In this document: positions 23,840 to 35,317 of the stretch, piece after piece
How the letters are laid out: the number at the start of each line of letters is the position of its first letter
Position numbering within the stretch: position 1 is the first letter of the stretch
Source: Saturnia japonica
Taxonomy: Eukaryota; Arthropoda; Insecta; Lepidoptera; Saturniidae
Direction of reading: 5' to 3'
NCBI GenBank assembly: GCA_033032175.1
Contig: CM065309.1
Location: 15,500,001 to 15,564,000 of the forward strand
Length of the DNA stretch: 64,000 nucleotides
Notes under the pieces: generated by a model
Databases searched by the model: none
What the model was told of the DNA's origin: nothing
What the model saw: the letters and a program-made list of their open reading frames with translations, nothing else
Position numbers and translations under genes: made by a program

Positions 23840-25065
23840 TTTTGTTGTATTAGCACGTCAAGTTAGTTTGTAGTTACTCCATTAAATGCAAGAGCACTTT
23901 ACGCTGGTTTTTCGTCTTCGATGACGCTGTTAAGACCGAGACAATTAATGATTGTTAAAAAAACTTTGATAATAATGTAAAATAATTAGTCAGTAAATCA
24001 GAGCTGCTTAATGTATAAATAAAGTCACTACCAAGACCTGAACGTTGCGTCTCATGTCGTAACATTTAAGTACGTACAACGGATTCCAAATTCGGAGCTG
24101 TCAGAATTTAAGCAAATTACCCAGCGAACGGTTGGCAGCTCGTCTTTTTGACGTTATCGCACATCAAACGATATCTTTTCAAAACTCCACAATTAATTCA
24201 AAGGTCCCGTCCACTCAAAATCGCCATTCTGTAGGGTGACAGCTTAGGTAAACACAGTCTAAAATGGGTCTCGGTCGTAAAATAAAACGAAATAAATAAA
24301 ATAAAAAATGATTCCGTACATTTTCTTGTTTATTTTTTGAGGTCCAAGTTTTATGGCGGCTATAAAGATTTTCGTGGAGACAGGTGGCTCTTCTTTATAA
24401 TTTAACTACACGCCGGGGTGTTTGTACAAAAGTTCATCTAGAGTTCGGTGTTTAGGGGCTAGATTGGCATGCGGCCGATGTGGGGACGATTAGAATTTAT
24501 TTAGCGGTCGGTCGGTAGTGATGCGACACTTAAGAAACTGTGTCACTTCTCGGAATCGGAACAGGGAATTGATTTCGTCGCGTTCACAGCAGTTATGTGA
24601 GTTAGTTTATGATATGGGCGAGCGAGATGGCCAGTGGATACAATTTTCGGGCATGTTTGTAAACTTGTGTTATCGTGTTGTGTCGAATCTCGACGTGGCT
24701 ACTTGTTGATCTGATTGTGATCTGAAATTAGTGAATCCGTCGTCGAACGGAGGCCTTACGATTCGGTTACTTACATATACAATAAAGACGTGAAACACTG
24801 ATTGCGCACGATAACTATATAAAAATATAAATTGAAACACTTCTATGTAAACGAAAGATTTTAATTAAAAATAATTCCAGCAACAGTTTTATTTATATTA
24901 AATAAGATATGCTGGAATGTAATCATATGGGAAAATATCTACTAAATAAAAGAAGATGAAAGAAGAGATACCTCTAGAAAAGGATTGAAAACTAAAATAG
25001 TTTTAAAAGACACGCTCCTTTATTCCTTTCCCATTTCTTTTTATTATCATTTGGCAACAATCTTA
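23840..25065. other. intronic DNA with GC-richer patch at 24400-24760
   Basis: The patch at 24400-24760 has raised GC and unique-looking text ('gcggccgatgtggggacg', 'gcggtcggtcggtag'). It includes a 63-codon frame at 24518-24709 that lacks domain character. It lies about 1.2 kb into the presumed intron of the GATA-like gene and could be an enhancer or an unrecognised exon. No gene call is made. Confidence 0.35.
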
Positions 25066-25074
25066 GTGCCACGT

Positions 25075-25284
25075 TAAGCCTGGTAGGGGAACTGGCTTTC
25101 AAGTGGAGCTGCTGAAACACGCCTGTAGGCTAACATACTAACCAGGCGAGCGTTAGAAAACACCCTACCATGCAAAGATTTCATACCGATGTTCCTATAC
25201 CGAAAGTTCAGGCTCATTGCAGGGATAAGAACTTACGTCGATCGATGCGGTATCTGTATACGTTATCACTGAGCCATCATGGCA
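25075..25284 (-). repeat. SINE-B copy 2
   Basis: On the minus strand it reads GATGGCTCAGTGATAAC (box-A-like), then GTAAGTTCTTATCCCTGCAA (decayed box B), then 'gagcctgaactttcggtata', 'ttgcatggtagggtg' and 'ccacttgaaagccagttccc'. This is the same layout as at 13.23 kb. Confidence 0.75.
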
Positions 25285-25834
25285 TTTTTTACAAGTTAAT
25301 ATTTGTTCCTTATGTAATAAAATGTATCCACATTTGTATTAATTTACTACAAATTGTAAAAATGTATTTTATGAAACGGGCTTAGCTGAAATTAAGAGGA
25401 ATTTTAGATTACCCATTCCAAGTATACAAATCAAATATATATTTAATGACAAGCTGGGTGCTTTGGTGAAGGGTGTGAGGTTGTAACACGATACAGAGGT
25501 TAAGATTTGAGACGCAGTCATTATAATATACGGCTCGGCGTCGCGATTGATGACCTACTGGAAATTATTTATTTGATATGGGCAAAGAGTTCACTTTTTA
25601 TTGTTTTTTTTTTATTGCCTTTAACTTCTGTAATATTACACCCATAGAACTTAATGGGATCGGCTTATGTTTAACACTTTAACGTCATTAATTTATGGGG
25701 TGACTAAAATTTTATTTTTTTATACTTATATAGAACATTATTTTGTAATGTGTTTTTCGTGTGGGTTTTGATGTAACTTATTTAATTATCAGGTAACATT
25801 ATTTCATCGTAATCTTATTAAATAATATGTAATG

Positions 25835-26105
25835 GGCCGTTTTAAGTTTTATTGAACGCGCTGCCAACGCACCCGTGTAGTCTATCGTTGTTATCAGTTC
25901 CCATATTTGCCTACAGCTTGTCAGATTGCTTGACATTCATGGTTACTGCTTCGCTCTTTTCGGTCGTAAAGTGAAAATAAATAGTCTATAACCTTCCTCA
26001 ATAAATAGGCTATAAAATGGAAAAATAATTATTCAAATCTCATTGGTAGTTCCAGATATGAGCGAGTTCAAACAAATAAACAAACAATCACTAATGTCTT
26101 ATAAT
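25835..26105 (-). mobile_element. Helitron-like element family 2, copy 1
   Basis: Read on the minus strand it contains 'tttgtttgtttgaac'-type start sequence, 'ctggaactaccaatgag', 'cattttatagcctatttatt' and 'aagcaatctgacaagctgta', and ends near 'gggtgcgttggcagcgcg'. It matches 35.32-35.62, 49.88-50.07 and 62.25-62.54 kb. The CTAG end is lost in this copy. No coding capacity. Confidence 0.6.
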
Positions 26106-26279
26106 AATTCGATCGTTTTATAGAAGAACTTCGTAAGTGAACAAATGTAGGTTTACTTTATAATTACAATTAGTAGATTAAATAATATAGAGCATAATGA
26201 TAAGATCCACATTCCACATAACATAACGAAGGCGAACTAAAAAAAAAAAAAAGGTACTTAATAATAAGTGCAGAATTCG

Positions 26280-27255
26280 TGTCCATGTTAATGGATGTAA
26301 TTCGTAACTCATGTTAGCAAAAGCTGAGTTCCGCAAGGCTCTGTACTTTCGCCCGCTGTGCTTCTTCTGTAAATCAATGATAATTACTACCTTTTCATCA
26401 TATTCATTACTATGCAGACGACAGTACTATCCATGGGTGGTACTACAGTAAGCCTACTAATAGTTGGGGAGAAACATGTCATTGAACTTAACTAATCCTT
26501 GCATCGCATATCTACATGAGAGAAAGTAACTTAGTTGAGTTCAATGCCAAGAAAACTCAGGTGTGAGCGTTATCTACCAAAAAAATCCCCGTTTTTTGTC
26601 TCCCTACTCTTCAGAAAGCCACATTATCTTAGGTATGGATATTCGCAGCTACCTTAACTCCAGAGATTCCATCGGGAGTTTCATCTCCGCCATATCTCGG
26701 AGACTCTTAATCCTGAACAGGGTGCAGCGGTTTTTCACGTCGAAACAGCTGTTATTTGCTTTAAAAGACGTAAGTTCGGTCTTAGACGGGATACCGTTAA
26801 CACTTTTGGGACGTATCCGCGAAATAACTCCTCAAAGATCTGGACATGTTGCAGAGACGAGTTGTCTGCATTGTAAATGATACAGATATTACTAAGTTCA
26901 TCGAGCCACTTCAGTTGGGCAGGCACATTGCCTCGCGAGCATGGTCTACCACTTGCCTCTCCCTTTCATAACACAACCATACGCGCTGGGCTCCGGAGCT
27001 AACCCTTTACTGTAATCTTCATCTCGGCACGAATATAGCACTTTTCTATATCTTATCTTTGCCGTACTGTGAAGCTGTGGAACTGTCTCCCGGCTAGTGT
27101 GTTCTTTCCTTCTTAAAACATTGAGCCCTTAAAGCATAACGTGAAGATACATTTGAGCAGGCCGGCATGAGAGCGACGCTCGACTTTAGATTGTAGTAGA
27201 TCCCACGGTAATCACCGATGTTATTGTATTGCATTGTGTTCACCATCAGCTACAG
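26280..27255 (+). pseudogene. jockey/CR1-like LINE reverse transcriptase relic, copy 2
   Basis: This is the same family as the 13.6 kb relic. Near 26400-26460 one frame reads HYYADDSTIHGWYYSKPT, so this copy keeps the YADD catalytic motif that the first has lost. Then come FNAKKTQV near 26545, MDIRSYLNSRDSIGSFISAI from about 26635 and SRRLLILNRVQRFFTSKQ after it. Frameshifts and stops break the frame repeatedly. The 3' region (from about 27050) mirrors 14.69-14.9 kb, including 'tgtggaactgt' and 'caggccggcatgagag'. RT motifs A and most of B are absent or unrecognisable, so the copy is more severely 5'-truncated. Confidence 0.8.
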
Positions 27256-27299
27256 TATAGTCACTTTGCTGTGCTACGATACAGAATGTCAATAATACA

Positions 27300-27560
27300 T
27301 TCAGAAATCCTTATTCAGAAATAAATTTTTTTTATCATTCTCATCCTATTTTGATGAAATTTTGTACATGGAAAAAAATATGTTCTTTCATAACACGATC
27401 AATATAAATCTATATATTAATACGTGAAGCAAAGGCTTTCTACCCCTTTTTAAGCGTATTGAGTGCACGGAAGACTGTGTTATTTCGCATGGTTAAAGTT
27501 TACATGGAGAAGGAGCGCAAAAAGCTAAAATATATCTATAATGTCTGTTACTAATATATT
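27300..27560. repeat. possible Helitron-like fragment
   Basis: The phrase 'gatgaaattttgtacatgga' resembles 'gatgaaattttgtacactgg' at 34.97 kb and 'gatgaaatgtagtacactgt' at 39.27 kb. Only this short block can be paired. Confidence 0.35.
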
Positions 27561-27564
27561 AAAT

Positions 27565-28920
27565 AAAATAAATTGATACTGCGAATCCTAACTCGAACAG
27601 TACCATTATTGAACTTAGACCCCCCAAATATTGACATTGCGACTCAACGAAAAGTGACAGCAAGTGATGTAGATAATACTCATTATTTAGGTTCATGAAT
27701 ACTGCAAATGTCAAACAGAAAATAGTCTGATCAAAAAGTCGCTGGTTGAATTTCAAGCTTAGGGCGATCGCTAGTAAATATAGATAAAAAATATGAGTAT
27801 AAACACATGTATGTGGCGATTAACTTTTGCCATATACTCTCTTTTAATTTAACGCGTTTTGGCCATCACTTTACCGTATTACTACTACATATAAAAACAC
27901 AATTTTGTTCACATTTTTTTTTATACCAGTAAATTTAATTCAATACAATATAACTTGTTTGTTGCGAACAACAAAAAATGCTTCAAACCATCATACCCTG
28001 AAAAGGATGCAAGAAATAAAATGACCACAGTTCGATACTGCGATCAGTATTGGCTCTTCATTGCTTATTTCACACCTATTGAGCAATGAGTTAAAGACGC
28101 TCTGTTACCAGAATAATTAAAAAATAATCCTAACACCTCAGTAATAACGGTGAAAATCCATCGCACGTAAAGGTGTACAAATCGTGATCAACTCTTTGTA
28201 TTTAAGATATCGGTTATTGGTAAAGTTTAATTTTATCGTGTTTAACGACCTACGAACCAATGAAAGTGTTATTTTAAAATTAAAGATATGTTTCGATAAA
28301 CGATTTCGATATGTTTTTGTTTTGTATTTACAGTATTATTCAGATTTAGGTAGGTACTTTATCTACTAGGTACTTGGGTACATAATAAACATACATTGAG
28401 CATTTCTACACTAATATTGTATGTAGGAAATTTTACTAAAAGACAACTTCTTTTTATTATTAATAATAAGTTGAGCTGAAATCAAATATTTTTGAGAAAT
28501 CGTTCGCTTGAACTAGGACTCGAACTTACCAAATATGATAAAAAACATCTAGTAATTTTGTACCGATTGAAAGTCAATCAGAAGGATATTTTTACCTTAA
28601 CGTAGACTCATTAATTATTAAGGTGAGATTTCTTCATTTACTAGGTTTCCCAGGTAAATACATGACTTCCCATCACTGGGTCAATAATGTATGTGCTGCC
28701 CCCCTATGAACGTTGGAGCACTCAGTGATGCCAATGCTTATTCGTTATTTTCTGCAAAAACATGAAATATTTTACATCGTAGGGACTTGATGTAGATACC
28801 TATGTCTTATTGTATAAAAAATTATTTATTGAGGTCCTTTCATATCCCTTACCTGTAATTATAATTGTTGGTAATTTTCATATAGGTAAATGTCCCAAAT
28901 ATTTTTTTTTCATTACACGT
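27565..28920. other. AT-rich non-coding DNA
   Basis: No supported gene. A box-B-like 'aggactcgaactt' occurs near 28515, but no box A partner was found at the right distance. Confidence 0.45.
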
Positions 28921-28921
28921 C

Positions 28922-29230
28922 ATTTTTTTTTTTTTTTTTTTCGAACTGACTACACTGTTAGCCTTAGGGGCCCTAAAGCCGCGCTGCGGCTTTTACAGCT
29001 TCACCGGACTTGGGATTATGGCCATCTACATTTTTTGCAGTTTTATTTACCCTACTCAAGATGCGCGTTCGCAGAGATTTGCTGTTTTTGTACGCATGTG
29101 TGTTAGTGCGTGTGCTTGATGGTGTGCGTGCGTCGCGTCCCGTAGATTGGCGCAATTAGCGGCGGGGGGCGGGGCTTGCGTGTGCGCACCGCGACATCGC
29201 CTCCCTAGTACTGCCACGCTGTGTAAACAC
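28922..29230 (-). mobile_element. short poly(A) retroelement, copy 1
   Basis: A T run (about 28922-28941) is the poly(A) tail of a minus-strand element. The next roughly 75 bp ('gactacactgttagccttag', 'gggccctaaagcc', 'gcggcttttacagcttcacc') match the copies at 33.3 and 55.2 kb almost base for base. Beyond 'ccggacttggg' the sequence differs, although it stays GC-rich to about 29230. Either the 5' part belongs to another subfamily or it is rearranged. Confidence 0.65.
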
Positions 29231-29234
29231 CGTA

Positions 29235-30140
29235 ACATTACCAGTGTAATATTACTAATATCTGTGGTAATATCGTAATATCACTGGCCACCAATTTCAT
29301 TACTTTTTAAGTCGATTTTTACCGGTCTCAGATCACCTCAAAATGAAATATCTTTAAACATTTGCTACAGTGTTAAATAATATCTAACATTCATATTAAA
29401 ATTTAGAAGTATGTGCAATTTTTAAATAAATAGGGAAAAATCATAAAAATTCTGTATTTTATTTTTTTAATGCTCACTGCCTATATTTAAAATACCAGAA
29501 CATTAAAAAAAATGTTAACATTTTCTTTCACTAAAGATAAAATTTCTTATCGCAGGTTTATTTAAATTAAGTAGGTAGACGATTATATAAATGGTAAATA
29601 AATAATCGACATAAATAGAAGACTTGCATTAATAAACAACTTATCAACATATTAAATTGTACTCACGTTTACATAATACAGCTTAGTTTAACTAACTTCA
29701 CTGTTTAGTCGTATTTCGTAAAATGACATATGACACCTAGATTACAGCATTTGGTGAGGGAGTATTTTGTATTTAGGTACCCCAGGATAGCCTGGTGGTG
29801 GCCACACCTGGTTATTGGATTACCAAACCTTAATTGGACTTCGGCTTTATCAATTATCGCTTTTCAAGTGTTAGACCCACCTGGAAATACCTTATATTCA
29901 ACAATATAATCCAGTCTATCTTCTATATTACGACATTACCTATTACCCACCAATTTTAAATTAATTTGTTCAAATGAGAAATATTGATTAATATTTGGCG
30001 TTATATTAATAAAGTTCTTTATGTTCCAAATTCGGCATAAATACACAGATATAATAAAACATTAACCACATTTAGATAACACTAACAATCAAGTGTAATA
30101 CACATAAGTGCCTTTTGTGTGGGCATTGAATCTGGAACTG
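29235..30140. other. AT-rich non-coding DNA
   Basis: No supported gene. A local inverted-repeat-rich patch with alternating GTAATAT and ATTAC motifs occurs at 29225-29290. Confidence 0.45.
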
Positions 30141-30142
30141 GA

Positions 30143-30250
30143 ACTTCTTGGTCACTAAAATCAGCTCCTAAACCTTCGCGTAATTACATTACATACACTT
30201 CTTGGTCACTAAAATCAGCTCCTAAACCTTCGCGTAATTACATTACATTA
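30143..30250 (+). repeat. 54-bp tandem duplication
   Basis: A 54-base unit starting 'acttcttggtcactaaaatc' occurs twice head to tail, at 30143-30196 and 30197-30250. The two copies are identical except possibly in the last few bases, where 'cattacat' repeats continue. The near-perfect identity implies a recent duplication or an assembly artefact. Confidence 0.9.
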
Positions 30251-30254
30251 CATT

Positions 30255-31060
30255 AAGTATTTAGATTTATTTTTCTTACCCGTAAACGGATGTTTGTTTA
30301 CAGAATATTTTCTGTCTTTTATTCTTGTGCGTATGTAAATTTTAAATTGATTTTAAAGTTCTCGTGGAGATTATGACATAGTTATGTATGTACCTAACAC
30401 GTTAGTTAAAATTGTTTGAAAAATTTGTACTGATTTGACAAACAAACAAGAAACTGAGATAATATTGCATTACCGTCCACTTCTGAGTTATTTTTTAAAT
30501 TTCATTAAATAAAATCAAATCATTAGCTCATCGGGAAGCTAGTTTAAAATTGATTACAAAATTTGTACCTAACGAACAGACAGACAAGAAAGTAAGTTTA
30601 TAAAAACGTGATGAAAAGAACCAAACTCTTCAAATATCACCGATTTTGTATGGAAAAACATGAACTTAAATCTTAAAGAAACAGTAGTAAATACAATGTC
30701 AATTATAAGTGTTAACATAATATATAAATAGATAAATTAGAACAAAGGAGAGAGTCACCCACGAAGAGAAAAGTAAAAATTAGCATAAAATGTAGTGAAA
30801 AATGTTTACATAAATCGTGCTTACAAATAAATTGATCGATAGTTGAAATAAATAAACTACATATAAAATACATAATTATAACAATTACTGATATTAATTA
30901 AAAACGTGATTGTAAATAAAGCGGCTTAAGAAAGCGATTCAATGATTTTGTTTTACTAATATTATTTTTATTGTCCGCCGTTTATTAAGGATATTTGAAT
31001 AAAATTAACTTGAGTAAATAATTTTTAACTTAAGCTATATAGTTATACTTTTTAGACTAC
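30255..31060. other. AT-rich non-coding DNA
   Basis: No supported gene or recognisable repeat. Confidence 0.45.
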
Positions 31061-31064
31061 TTTT

Positions 31065-31240
31065 TTTTTAAATAAAGCGGAAGCGTTTTTTCTTTGTTCG
31101 TTTAAACACGCTAAACTCTGGAACTACCAGTCAGATAAAAAAAAATCTTTTTGTATATGATATCCCGACTCACGAGGTATAGTATAGGCTATCTAAAATT
31201 AAGCTACACCTCTCAGCTTTCAGCTTTAATTATTGATTTA
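31065..31240 (+). mobile_element. Helitron-like family 2 fragment
   Basis: It contains 'gttcgtttaaacacgctaaa', 'tctggaactaccagtcag' and 'gtataggctatctaa', in the order seen in the 35.32 kb copy. The 3' end is replaced by repeat R3. Confidence 0.45.
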
Positions 31241-31261
31241 TGTTAAGTAAGTCGGAATACA

Positions 31262-31620
31262 TAGCGCTTCTTAACAGCTTTATCCGCGTGTCGAGGCGTA
31301 CCCTAATGGTTAGTGATAGATACGCAAATACAATGCTCTATAAAAATACTGGTCCTTAGTATATATAAAAAAGTCTACGATACCATATGCATATCTCTTA
31401 TGTTATATAAGCCACAATCAGGCATTTTGTGACAAAAAATAATTAAAAAGTGATTTATGAGCATTATTATCAGGTATAACATATTAACTCTTAAGAAAGA
31501 AAGATCCTTCATTATTAGGCAACTTCATGAAGGTAAACTTTGCTCTTTATAGCATGTTATTTGGATACATAGTTTGGGAGATAACGGAAAACTAAAATAA
31601 TTCAATACTCGGTTCGGTAG
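31262..31620 (+). repeat. dispersed repeat R3, copy 1
   Basis: This pairs over about 360 bp with 48.55-48.90 kb in the same orientation. Shared blocks are 'cgtaatggttagtgata'-like, 'acgcaaatacaatgct', 'cgataccatatgcatatctc', 'aagccacaat', 'tttatagcatgttatttgga' and 'gggagataacggaaaa'. No reading frame. The class is unknown. Confidence 0.65.
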
Positions 31621-31624
31621 AAAA

Positions 31625-32455
31625 GAGTGCGGTGAAAACCAATATATTTTAATACCACAACAAAATGTTACTAAAAATATGGTCTATAGTGAAGTATTAT
31701 GGATTATCAATCAGTGAATTCTTTTCAATTATACGCGGCTAAAACCGAAACTGAACTTATAAGTTAACTAGGTTTGCCCCCCTATGATTTTATTCCTGTT
31801 AAATGAATTTAATCAACTCTTAACCGCGCCGCTAACGCATCTGTAACCCATGAAATAACTGGGTGTTCTTGCAGTTTCTTACGGATAACTAACTACTGGT
31901 CTGTAAAGACCATTTCGTTCATAGTTTTCATTAAAATAGCGTTATGACGTAATAATGACAAATATTTACATAATATATATTTCATTAAAATAAAAATGTG
32001 TAAAATATAGTGTATTTGTATAAAATTCTACATAAAAGACCTTTGAAATGTACGTTTATTTATGGTACGTCTCTAACATAATAACTGCCAACTGTGATAA
32101 TGCCTATAAATGACTTGTTATGAGATAATCAACATAGATATGATCTTGGAATAGACGCCTTTGAAAAATTAATATAGTTTTTAGTTGTATAATAATAATA
32201 GTAAATGAAGCTAACCATTGCGCTGTGAATAATTGTATGAAATTAAAATTGACAATTATTGAAGAAATTTTTAATACCTACTTTCGTAGGTACCTAAAAG
32301 CATGAAATTTAAAATCACTTTTAAGGAATATCTACATTATTTTGCGACAATTGTACTATATACATACCTATCATGCAAATGTTCAGAAATTAATCTACAT
32401 AGTTTTAAAAAATTACGTAAGCGGAAATAATGTATTTACTTTTAATTGTATAGCG
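31625..32455. other. AT-rich non-coding DNA
   Basis: No supported gene. The stretch at 31780-31930 is repeat-like ('cgcgccgctaacgcatctgt') and resembles the end region of Helitron-like family 2 on the minus strand. Confidence 0.4.
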
Positions 32456-32578
32456 ATGATTCTGGGACTGGGCTGGGGCTTAGTGATTATGCCCGTACCT
32501 TCCCTCGGGAAGAGGCCTCTTTGCCCAGAAATGGAACACTTAGAGGCTGGTATTATTATAATCGTTATCATTTATGAC
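32456..32578 (+). repeat. SINE tail repeat, copy 2
   Basis: 'gcccgtaccttccctcggga' followed by 'agaggcctctttgcccagaa' and 'cacttagaggctggtattat' matches the tail block of the SINE at 21.49-21.60 kb read on the minus strand. The tRNA-like head is not recognisable here. Confidence 0.6.
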
Positions 32579-32835
32579 GATTGAATGATAAACTAGTTGT
32601 CTGTAATTTTATATTATGCGGTAATTCTAAACGTAATTCCCATCATTATACATTTTTACGATTCCTTACAAAGATTAAAATAGATAATTAATTTGCCTAT
32701 ATTTATTATATATTCGGTAATACTTTTACGATTATTGTATCGAAATTACTTATCGCGGGATAGAAGCTAAATTAGTGTAGTACATTAATAATACAGTATT
32801 TAAATTAATGCAGTAAATAACTGTATATCTTAAAA

Positions 32836-32999
32836 AAACCTAGAGAAATGTCAGTGAAAACATGTCTATCTTCTAAGGATTAGCCACAATAAGCATTTTT
32901 GTCTTTAAAATAACCGAGAACGGGGGTAGTACGATTCGTGCGTGTACCCAATCACCGGCATTGTGTAATCCACGCGATCGCAGCCGCGGGCACTTCTAG
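32836..32999 (+). mobile_element. Helitron-like element, copy 3 (5'-truncated)
   Basis: Only the last 164 bp remain, from 'cttctaaggattagccacaa' through 'taaccgagaacgggggtagt' and 'gcagccgcgggc' to CTAG at 32996-32999. The corresponding part of the 7.1 kb copy is clearly alignable. The end hairpin with CCGCGG is well preserved here. Confidence 0.65.
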
Positions 33000-33321
33000 G
33001 AATACATAATATTATTAATTAAGTAGTATTATTTGAGATCAGATTATATGCATTTGCATTTCTGCATATGAATTTACATATTATACCAATTCTTACTGAT
33101 TATTGCATATCTTAAACATAATCTAGTGATTAAGCATATTTTTGGTAACATACCATCCAACTTACTGCCCAGTTATTTTTCTTATTTTTATTTAATGGCA
33201 ACTGTGTTATTGCACAATTCTGGAAAAGTCATGTATATAAAATATATTTCCAATTATATCCCCCTATCTACAAACATAGCTTTAACTAAAATGCAATTTT
33301 ATTACTGTAGCTGCTACCCTA

Positions 33322-33332
33322 TATTTTGAACA
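33322..33332 (+). repeat. target-site duplication (left) of poly(A) retroelement
   Basis: TATTTTGAACA occurs here and again at 33687-33697, directly bordering the 354-bp element. Eleven bases suit LINE-type target-primed integration. Confidence 0.75.
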
Positions 33333-33686
33333 TTTTTTTTTTTTTTTTTTTTTTAGAACTGACTACACTGTTAGCCTTAGGGGCCCTAAAGCCGCTGCGG
33401 CTTTTACAGCTTCACCGGACTTGGGGGCGAGCGCAGAGGGCACTCAGCCGCGAAAGTTTTGTGGACGACTCGCACGAGGGTGCCAAAGTGGCCGGACCTC
33501 GGCTCGGGCGGTCGTCGCGTTCGCAAATAGGTCGCGATCTATTCGAATCCCTACACCTACGATTCGAGCTAACTAAATATACACATAGGCACGTTCCCTT
33601 CCTCCTGGGAGGAAGGAAGGAACCGTGCGTATGTGTATTCAATAATCGGAATGTTTCTACACTAACTAGCGCTAACTAACTAGCGT
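33333..33686 (-). mobile_element. short poly(A) retroelement, copy 2, complete with TSD
   Basis: This is a minus-strand insertion of 354 bp. Its poly(A) tail appears as 22 T at 33333-33354, and the whole is flanked by an 11-bp duplication. Minus-strand frames in it are short and not clearly coding. Its 5' end (CGCTAGTTAG, then GCGCTAGTTAGTGTAGAAA) coincides with the 5' end of the copy ending near 55590. Two independent copies with the same 5' boundary suggest a SINE-like unit rather than random LINE truncation. No tRNA-type box A and B pair was found. Confidence 0.75.
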
Positions 33687-33699
33687 TATTTTGAACAGT

Positions 33700-34085
33700 A
33701 GAGATACCCAATGATATTTTATAAGTAGATACGGCATTTACGCTCTTTGCTATATGCAAACGTGAATGGTGGGGTATTTGCCTTCAGTTCACTTTCGATT
33801 TGATACCGGCGTAAGTGAGAAGAAACTTTTGTCCTTTTTTGACAACACAGTTTCCGCCTTACGCTGTGATTTCCTATCTCTTTTGTTTCCACATACTGAT
33901 AACAATATTTGTACCTTGTTCAAATTGCTTTTAGTGAGAGTATAACGCATCTATTAAAAAACCTATTGGTCGTAAATATAACAATATTGTCAATTATATT
34001 TATTGATAAATTATTTAACTCATTTATAATTGCATGCTAATTTTGAAAAAAAAAACCTATTATTTTCTACTGAGTACTTTATCTG
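33700..34085. other. AT-rich non-coding DNA
   Basis: No supported gene or recognisable repeat. Confidence 0.4.
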
Positions 34086-34550
34086 TCTATACAATTAATA
34101 AAATTGAAGTATCTGTTTGTAATGTCAAAAATAACAAGCTTTTTACCAAATACATATGAAAATATATACGGTACCTATAACAAAACAAAACAGTTAAAAA
34201 AAAATTGTCTGTCTGTTTGTTCCGGCTAATCTCTGAAAGGGTTGTACCGATTTTGACGTGACTTTCACTAGCTGATTTTATAAGGAGTAACTTAGGTTAC
34301 TTTTATATTTTTGAAAAATAAATATTTTCCGCGTTAAAAAACTTTGATAATGGTTAATTGATTCGAGCATTTTAACAGATTACGCTGAGTACCTAAACCA
34401 TAAGAGATATAACAAATTAAAGAACTAAATAATTAAAGACCTACAAAAAAATTAGCAAGAGTAAAACCAAGAGCGGGGTAGCACGTTTCAGCGTGTGCCC
34501 GATCGATCACATTCTGTAACCCACGCGAGCGAAGCCGCGGGCATACCTAG
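34086..34550 (+). mobile_element. Helitron-like element, copy 4 (best preserved)
   Basis: It runs from TCTATAC to CTAG (34547-34550) before T. The end region 'cgagcgaagccgcggg' can form the short GC hairpin expected near a Helitron 3' end. It contains 'tctctgaaagggttgtaccg', 'attttataaggagtaact' and 'acgctgagtacctaaacca'. 465 bp, no coding capacity, so non-autonomous. Confidence 0.7.
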
Positions 34551-34626
34551 TGTTATAAATTTTGACACTGTTCATGCGTATTTGCATATTTTCCGGTCGG
34601 TTACTTATTCCACTATATTTATATGT

Positions 34627-34644
34627 GGGGGGGGGGGGGGGGGG
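34627..34644 (+). repeat. poly(G) run of 18
   Basis: Eighteen consecutive G lie in otherwise AT-rich DNA, next to the Helitron-like copies. Such runs are prone to sequencing and assembly error, so the exact length is uncertain. Confidence 0.9.
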
Positions 34645-34794
34645 CTACATCTATACTGACAAAACAACAAACATAAAAATGAAATATTTTTATATATTCA
34701 TTCTATCACTTTAACCGCTGAGTTGATTATAATTCCAATATATTCAATTTACAAACACGAAACATGTACGATTTCAATATCAATATATATTTAT

Positions 34795-35122
34795 CAATCT
34801 GCAGTTCCATTCGTCTGTACATGTATTTTTTTTATTTCTTGATACACATCTATTGTAATTTTTAATTTTATTAACGAATTTTACTCAAAAGCGATTGACC
34901 GATTATTACGAATTTTTGTACAAGGGAATTGCTCAAATTTTTATTATTATTTCTTAATAGATCTTGATGAAATTTTGTACACTGGAAGTCTACGGCATTC
35001 CTCAATTGATAGACAGTATGAATTGTCAATAATAATAAAAAAATAAAAGTGTAAAATTAAAATTACGGAATGAAAATAATTACAACATAACAAACACGTA
35101 TGGAGCCGCGGGGTACCTCTAG
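34795..35122 (+). mobile_element. Helitron-like element family 3, copy 1
   Basis: It shares 'gtctgtacatgta' near the start, 'ttgatgaaattttgtacact', 'gatagacagtatgaattg' and an end with 'gagccgcggg' and CTAG (35119-35122) with 38.96-39.54 kb. Non-coding. Confidence 0.55.
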
Positions 35123-35317
35123 TATATATTTATACATAAAGATATAGATTTATAGATATAGAATAGATAACAGTTATTTGTAAAATTATATTCAGACATA
35201 TAAGGCGATAAATAGAAATTAGTATTCAGATATATGTATTGATTGAATTATGATAAGATTAGAAGAATAAACTATGTTTTAATGGTCCACGGAGACTGGA
35301 CAATGTAACTTAATCTA

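Noticed and set aside
30143..30250. CRISPR-like array
   Set aside because: Only two abutting units without spacers, in a eukaryotic genome; it is a tandem duplication.
33326..33679. 117-codon frame starting with poly-Phe
   Set aside because: It reads through the T run of the poly(A) retroelement on the antisense strand; no domain.
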